DNA of 43,901 bases, taken from IMG/VR virus record IMGVR_UViG_3300033153_008103, positions 1 through 43,901 of that record; one strand, given 5' to 3'. Shown piece after piece: positions 42,686-43,901 of this stretch (the stretch's first letter is position 1; every line of letters starts with the position of its first letter). The position numbers were made by a program, and so were the translations under genes. Source of the stretch: a virus. Below the pieces are notes generated by a model, which had not been told where the DNA came from, ran no database searches, and worked only from the letters and a program-made list of their open reading frames with translations.

Positions 42686-42976
42686 ATGAGTTCAAAACAA
42701 CAATTTTATGATTTTATTCAGGATACATTAGGAAATATAACTGATAATGTAATAGGAGATTTAAAAATTGTATTTAACGGAAAGATATATTTTAAAGTTG
42801 AAAAGGATGGAATTGAATTGGGACTAACTGACAAAAGTTTTATTGCAATTGTGGATAAATCACGAGGTAAAGATATTTTCAAAAAAAGAATACCTATTTC
42901 AGGAAAATTACAATTTCCAACCCGTGGGAAAGCACCTATTAAATATATTGCTGAATTTAAAAATGGTAAAAAATAA
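42686..42976 (+). CDS. Hypothetical protein after the clamp
   Basis: The protein has 96 residues behind AAGGAGG. A helical N-terminus (KQQFYDFIQDTLGNITDNVIG) is followed by beta strands ending in a basic tail (FPTRGKAPIKYIAEFKNGKK). It has its own possible promoter and operator. No family recognised. A promoter for the next gene begins right after its stop. Confidence 0.55.
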   Translation: MSSKQQFYDFIQDTLGNITDNVIGDLKIVFNGKIYFKVEKDGIELGLTDKSFIAIVDKSRGKDIFKKRIPISGKLQFPTRGKAPIKYIAEFKNGKK

Positions 42977-42977
42977 C

Positions 42978-43006
42978 TTGACTTTTTTAAATTAATTTAT
43001 TATATT
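42978..43006 (+). promoter_or_regulatory. Promoter of the small Cys-rich gene at 43014
   Basis: TTGACT (42978-42983), 17 bases, TATATT (43001-43006). ATG 43014 lies 8 bases after the -10 box, so the predicted transcript starts at or next to the start codon. Same design as at 195-223 and 35072-35100. Confidence 0.7.
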
Positions 43007-43013
43007 AAACATA

Positions 43014-43229
43014 ATGAAAAAATATTGTAAAAAATGTTTATATGGAGACATCAATTTTTGGGGATATACTGAATGTTATAGATTTAATAATGACTTAGAT
43101 TTTGAAATAACTAAGAATACTGCTGATAGAGAGAAAACCGCCTCATTTTTAAATAAAAATAATGATTGTAAATATTTTGAACATAGAAATTCAATAATAA
43201 GATTTTTTATAAAAATAATAGGAGGATAA
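43014..43229 (+). CDS. Small Cys-rich protein with a promoter at its start
   Basis: The protein has 71 residues. Cysteines lie in YCKKCLYGD (5, 8), at TECYRF (21) and at NDCKYF (52), a likely metal site, followed by a hydrophobic end (IIRFFIKIIGG) that may contact a membrane. The CxxC(L/V)YG start resembles the protein at 15033-15212. There is no Shine-Dalgarno site between the -10 box and ATG, so translation would be leaderless. Function unknown. Confidence 0.6.
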   Translation: MKKYCKKCLYGDINFWGYTECYRFNNDLDFEITKNTADREKTASFLNKNNDCKYFEHRNSIIRFFIKIIGG

Positions 43230-43231
43230 TA

Positions 43232-43678
43232 ATGAAAAAATATTTTTATAAAGTTGTATCAGCAAAAAATATTAAAGATGGGATTTTTGTTTCTAATGGT
43301 TCATTTCTATTAGATGAACAAAATCTAACTTTAACTTACAGGATAGGAAAACCAACTTCTGCATTTCATAATACTATGGGAATTTTTTTATTTAAGTCTA
43401 AACGTTCTGCGAAAAAATTTAAAAAAAATTCTTTAAATTGGCGACATTATGATTATCGTATTTTAAAAGTAGAGACTCTTTTTGATGTATTAAAATGTAA
43501 ATTTCAATTAAATCTTACATTGATGCCAGAAATTTATAAAAAATATTCTATTAGTTTTTTAGAAAATAAAAATATCAGAAAAGAAATTGAAAAAGAATAT
43601 TCATCTTTTTTTGTTTTTCATCCTGCCAAGAATATGGTAAGATGTTATGATGTTAAACCTGTGGAGATAATAGATTGA
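43232..43678 (+). CDS. Hypothetical protein before the phosphoesterase
   Basis: The protein has 148 residues behind AGGAGG. The sequence begins MKKYFYKVVSAKNIKDG and continues with strands that look like a small beta-barrel or ART-like fold (LTYRIGKPTSAFHNTMGIFLFKSKRSAKKF). A KVV.......S......L.YK.G..T......G.F.F.....A pattern is shared by many small phage proteins of unknown role. Its stop overlaps the TTG start of the next gene. Confidence 0.55.
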   Translation: MKKYFYKVVSAKNIKDGIFVSNGSFLLDEQNLTLTYRIGKPTSAFHNTMGIFLFKSKRSAKKFKKNSLNWRHYDYRILKVETLFDVLKCKFQLNLTLMPEIYKKYSISFLENKNIRKEIEKEYSSFFVFHPAKNMVRCYDVKPVEIID

Positions 43679-43803
43679 TATTTTTTACGGCAGATTTACA
43701 TTTGGGTCATTCAAACATTATAAAATTTTGTAATAGACCATTTAAGGATATAGAAAGTATGAGTCAATCACCCCTGCTTAAAAACAGGGGGCTTGAATCG
43801 TGA
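43675..43803 (+). pseudogene. Metallophosphoesterase gene interrupted by a mobile element
   Basis: A TTG start at 43675 overlaps the previous stop, with GGAG 9 bases upstream. It encodes MIFFTADLHLGHSNIIKFCNR and continues PFKDIESM. This is the start of the small calcineurin-like phosphoesterase family (F.(A/S)D.H.GH.NII..C.RPF.....M), with the metal ligands Asp and His in place. After ATG-A (43759-43762) the family sequence stops and the frame runs through foreign sequence to TGA 43801-43803. A full protein cannot be made unless the element excises. Confidence 0.8.
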
Positions 43804-43901
43804 GATTTAAGGGCAACTGGTTGATTAGGAGGCATTAAATGCAGAAGTTACAAGTAAAGTTAAAGAACGCACTTCGGGATGCTCCACAAGTCCCGAACCC
43901 T
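43763..43901 (+). mobile_element. Left end of an IS200/IS605-superfamily (IscB/HEARO-like) element, partial
   Basis: The sequence breaks the phosphoesterase gene exactly after ATGA and is clearly richer in G+C than the surrounding DNA. It begins GTCAATCACCCCTG and has a hairpin CCCCTG...CAGGGG near 43771-43790 and a second, TTCGGGA/TCCCGAA, near 43873-43897. HEARO elements (the RNA of IscB transposons) are known to insert next to ATGA or GTGA and to carry the RNA upstream of the nuclease gene, which fits. The rest lies outside the window, so the nuclease is not seen. Confidence 0.55.
43839..43901 (+). CDS. ORF start inside the mobile element (partial)
   Basis: ATG 43839 has AGGAGG at a good distance and the frame is open to the edge of the window (MQKLQVKLKNALRDAPQVPN...). 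It could be the N-terminus of the element's protein. It could also be chance coding within the structured RNA, because the hairpin TTCGGGA/TCCCGAA lies inside it. I cannot decide from 21 residues. Confidence 0.3.
   Translation, partial: MQKLQVKLKNALRDAPQVPNP

Noticed and set aside
1-43901. CRISPR array, stop-codon recoding, or minus-strand genes
   Set aside because: No regularly spaced direct repeats were seen, all three stop codons end genes in the usual way, and every minus-strand frame is a shadow of a better + strand gene.

Overview
The window is a stretch of an AT-rich, double-stranded DNA bacteriophage with a contractile (myovirus-type) tail. This rests on a tail sheath, tail tube, frameshifted tail assembly chaperone, tape measure protein, baseplate spike, gp25-like and gpJ-like baseplate proteins, several fibre proteins, a muramidase, and a replication block with a RecA-like recombinase, replisome organiser, DnaC-type helicase loader and sliding clamp. 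The clamp, the loader, the Shine-Dalgarno sites and the sigma70-like promoters indicate a bacterial host. The host cannot be named. No capsid, portal, terminase or DNA polymerase is visible, so this is part of a larger genome. All convincing genes lie on the + strand.

Layout. 1-180: end of a membrane protein gene. 181-760: a non-coding RNA island with a promoter, an omega-RNA-like element (A1) and two tRNA-like RNAs. 755-5010: early/accessory genes (BCS1-like AAA+ ATPase, several small Cys-rich or membrane proteins, FmdB-type zinc ribbon). 5126-10909: fibre and other virion proteins. 10933-11275: a second copy of the RNA element (A2) followed by an intrinsic terminator inside the virion block. 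11292-29571: neck or tail-completion proteins, sheath, tube, chaperone with a -1 frameshift, tape measure, hub, spike, baseplate wedge and a 1308-residue fibre/baseplate protein. 29583-32368: fibre assembly-like protein, GH108 muramidase, beta-helix-like fibre. 32449-37909: HTH plus metallophosphoesterase, a permuted NlpC/P60-like protein, ParA-like ATPase, membrane lytic transglycosylase, tRNA-Glu and RecA-like recombinase, interrupted by RNA element B1. 37986-43678: element B2, a small nuclease-like protein, the replication genes, the clamp and small proteins. 43675-43901: a second phosphoesterase gene cut by the left end of a probable IS200/IS605-superfamily (IscB/HEARO-like) element that runs off the window.

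The most unusual content is a set of four solo, about 135-156 bp structured elements in two sequence families (A1/A2 and B1/B2). Both families share one architecture: a first hairpin with a TTCA loop, a last hairpin with a TTTA loop, and an invariant TAGTTCAC end. They look like the RNA-coding right ends of IS200/IS605 TnpB elements without any tnpB gene. B1 and B2 differ by a compensatory base-pair change, which supports selection on RNA structure. A1 has its own promoter, of a type (TTGACT-N17-TATATT) that recurs exactly twice more in the window, both times placed so that the mRNA would be leaderless or nearly so (ParA-like gene and a small Cys-rich gene).

Most assignments were made by reading motifs and gene order without database searches. 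Structural proteins without recognisable motifs are labelled from position only.
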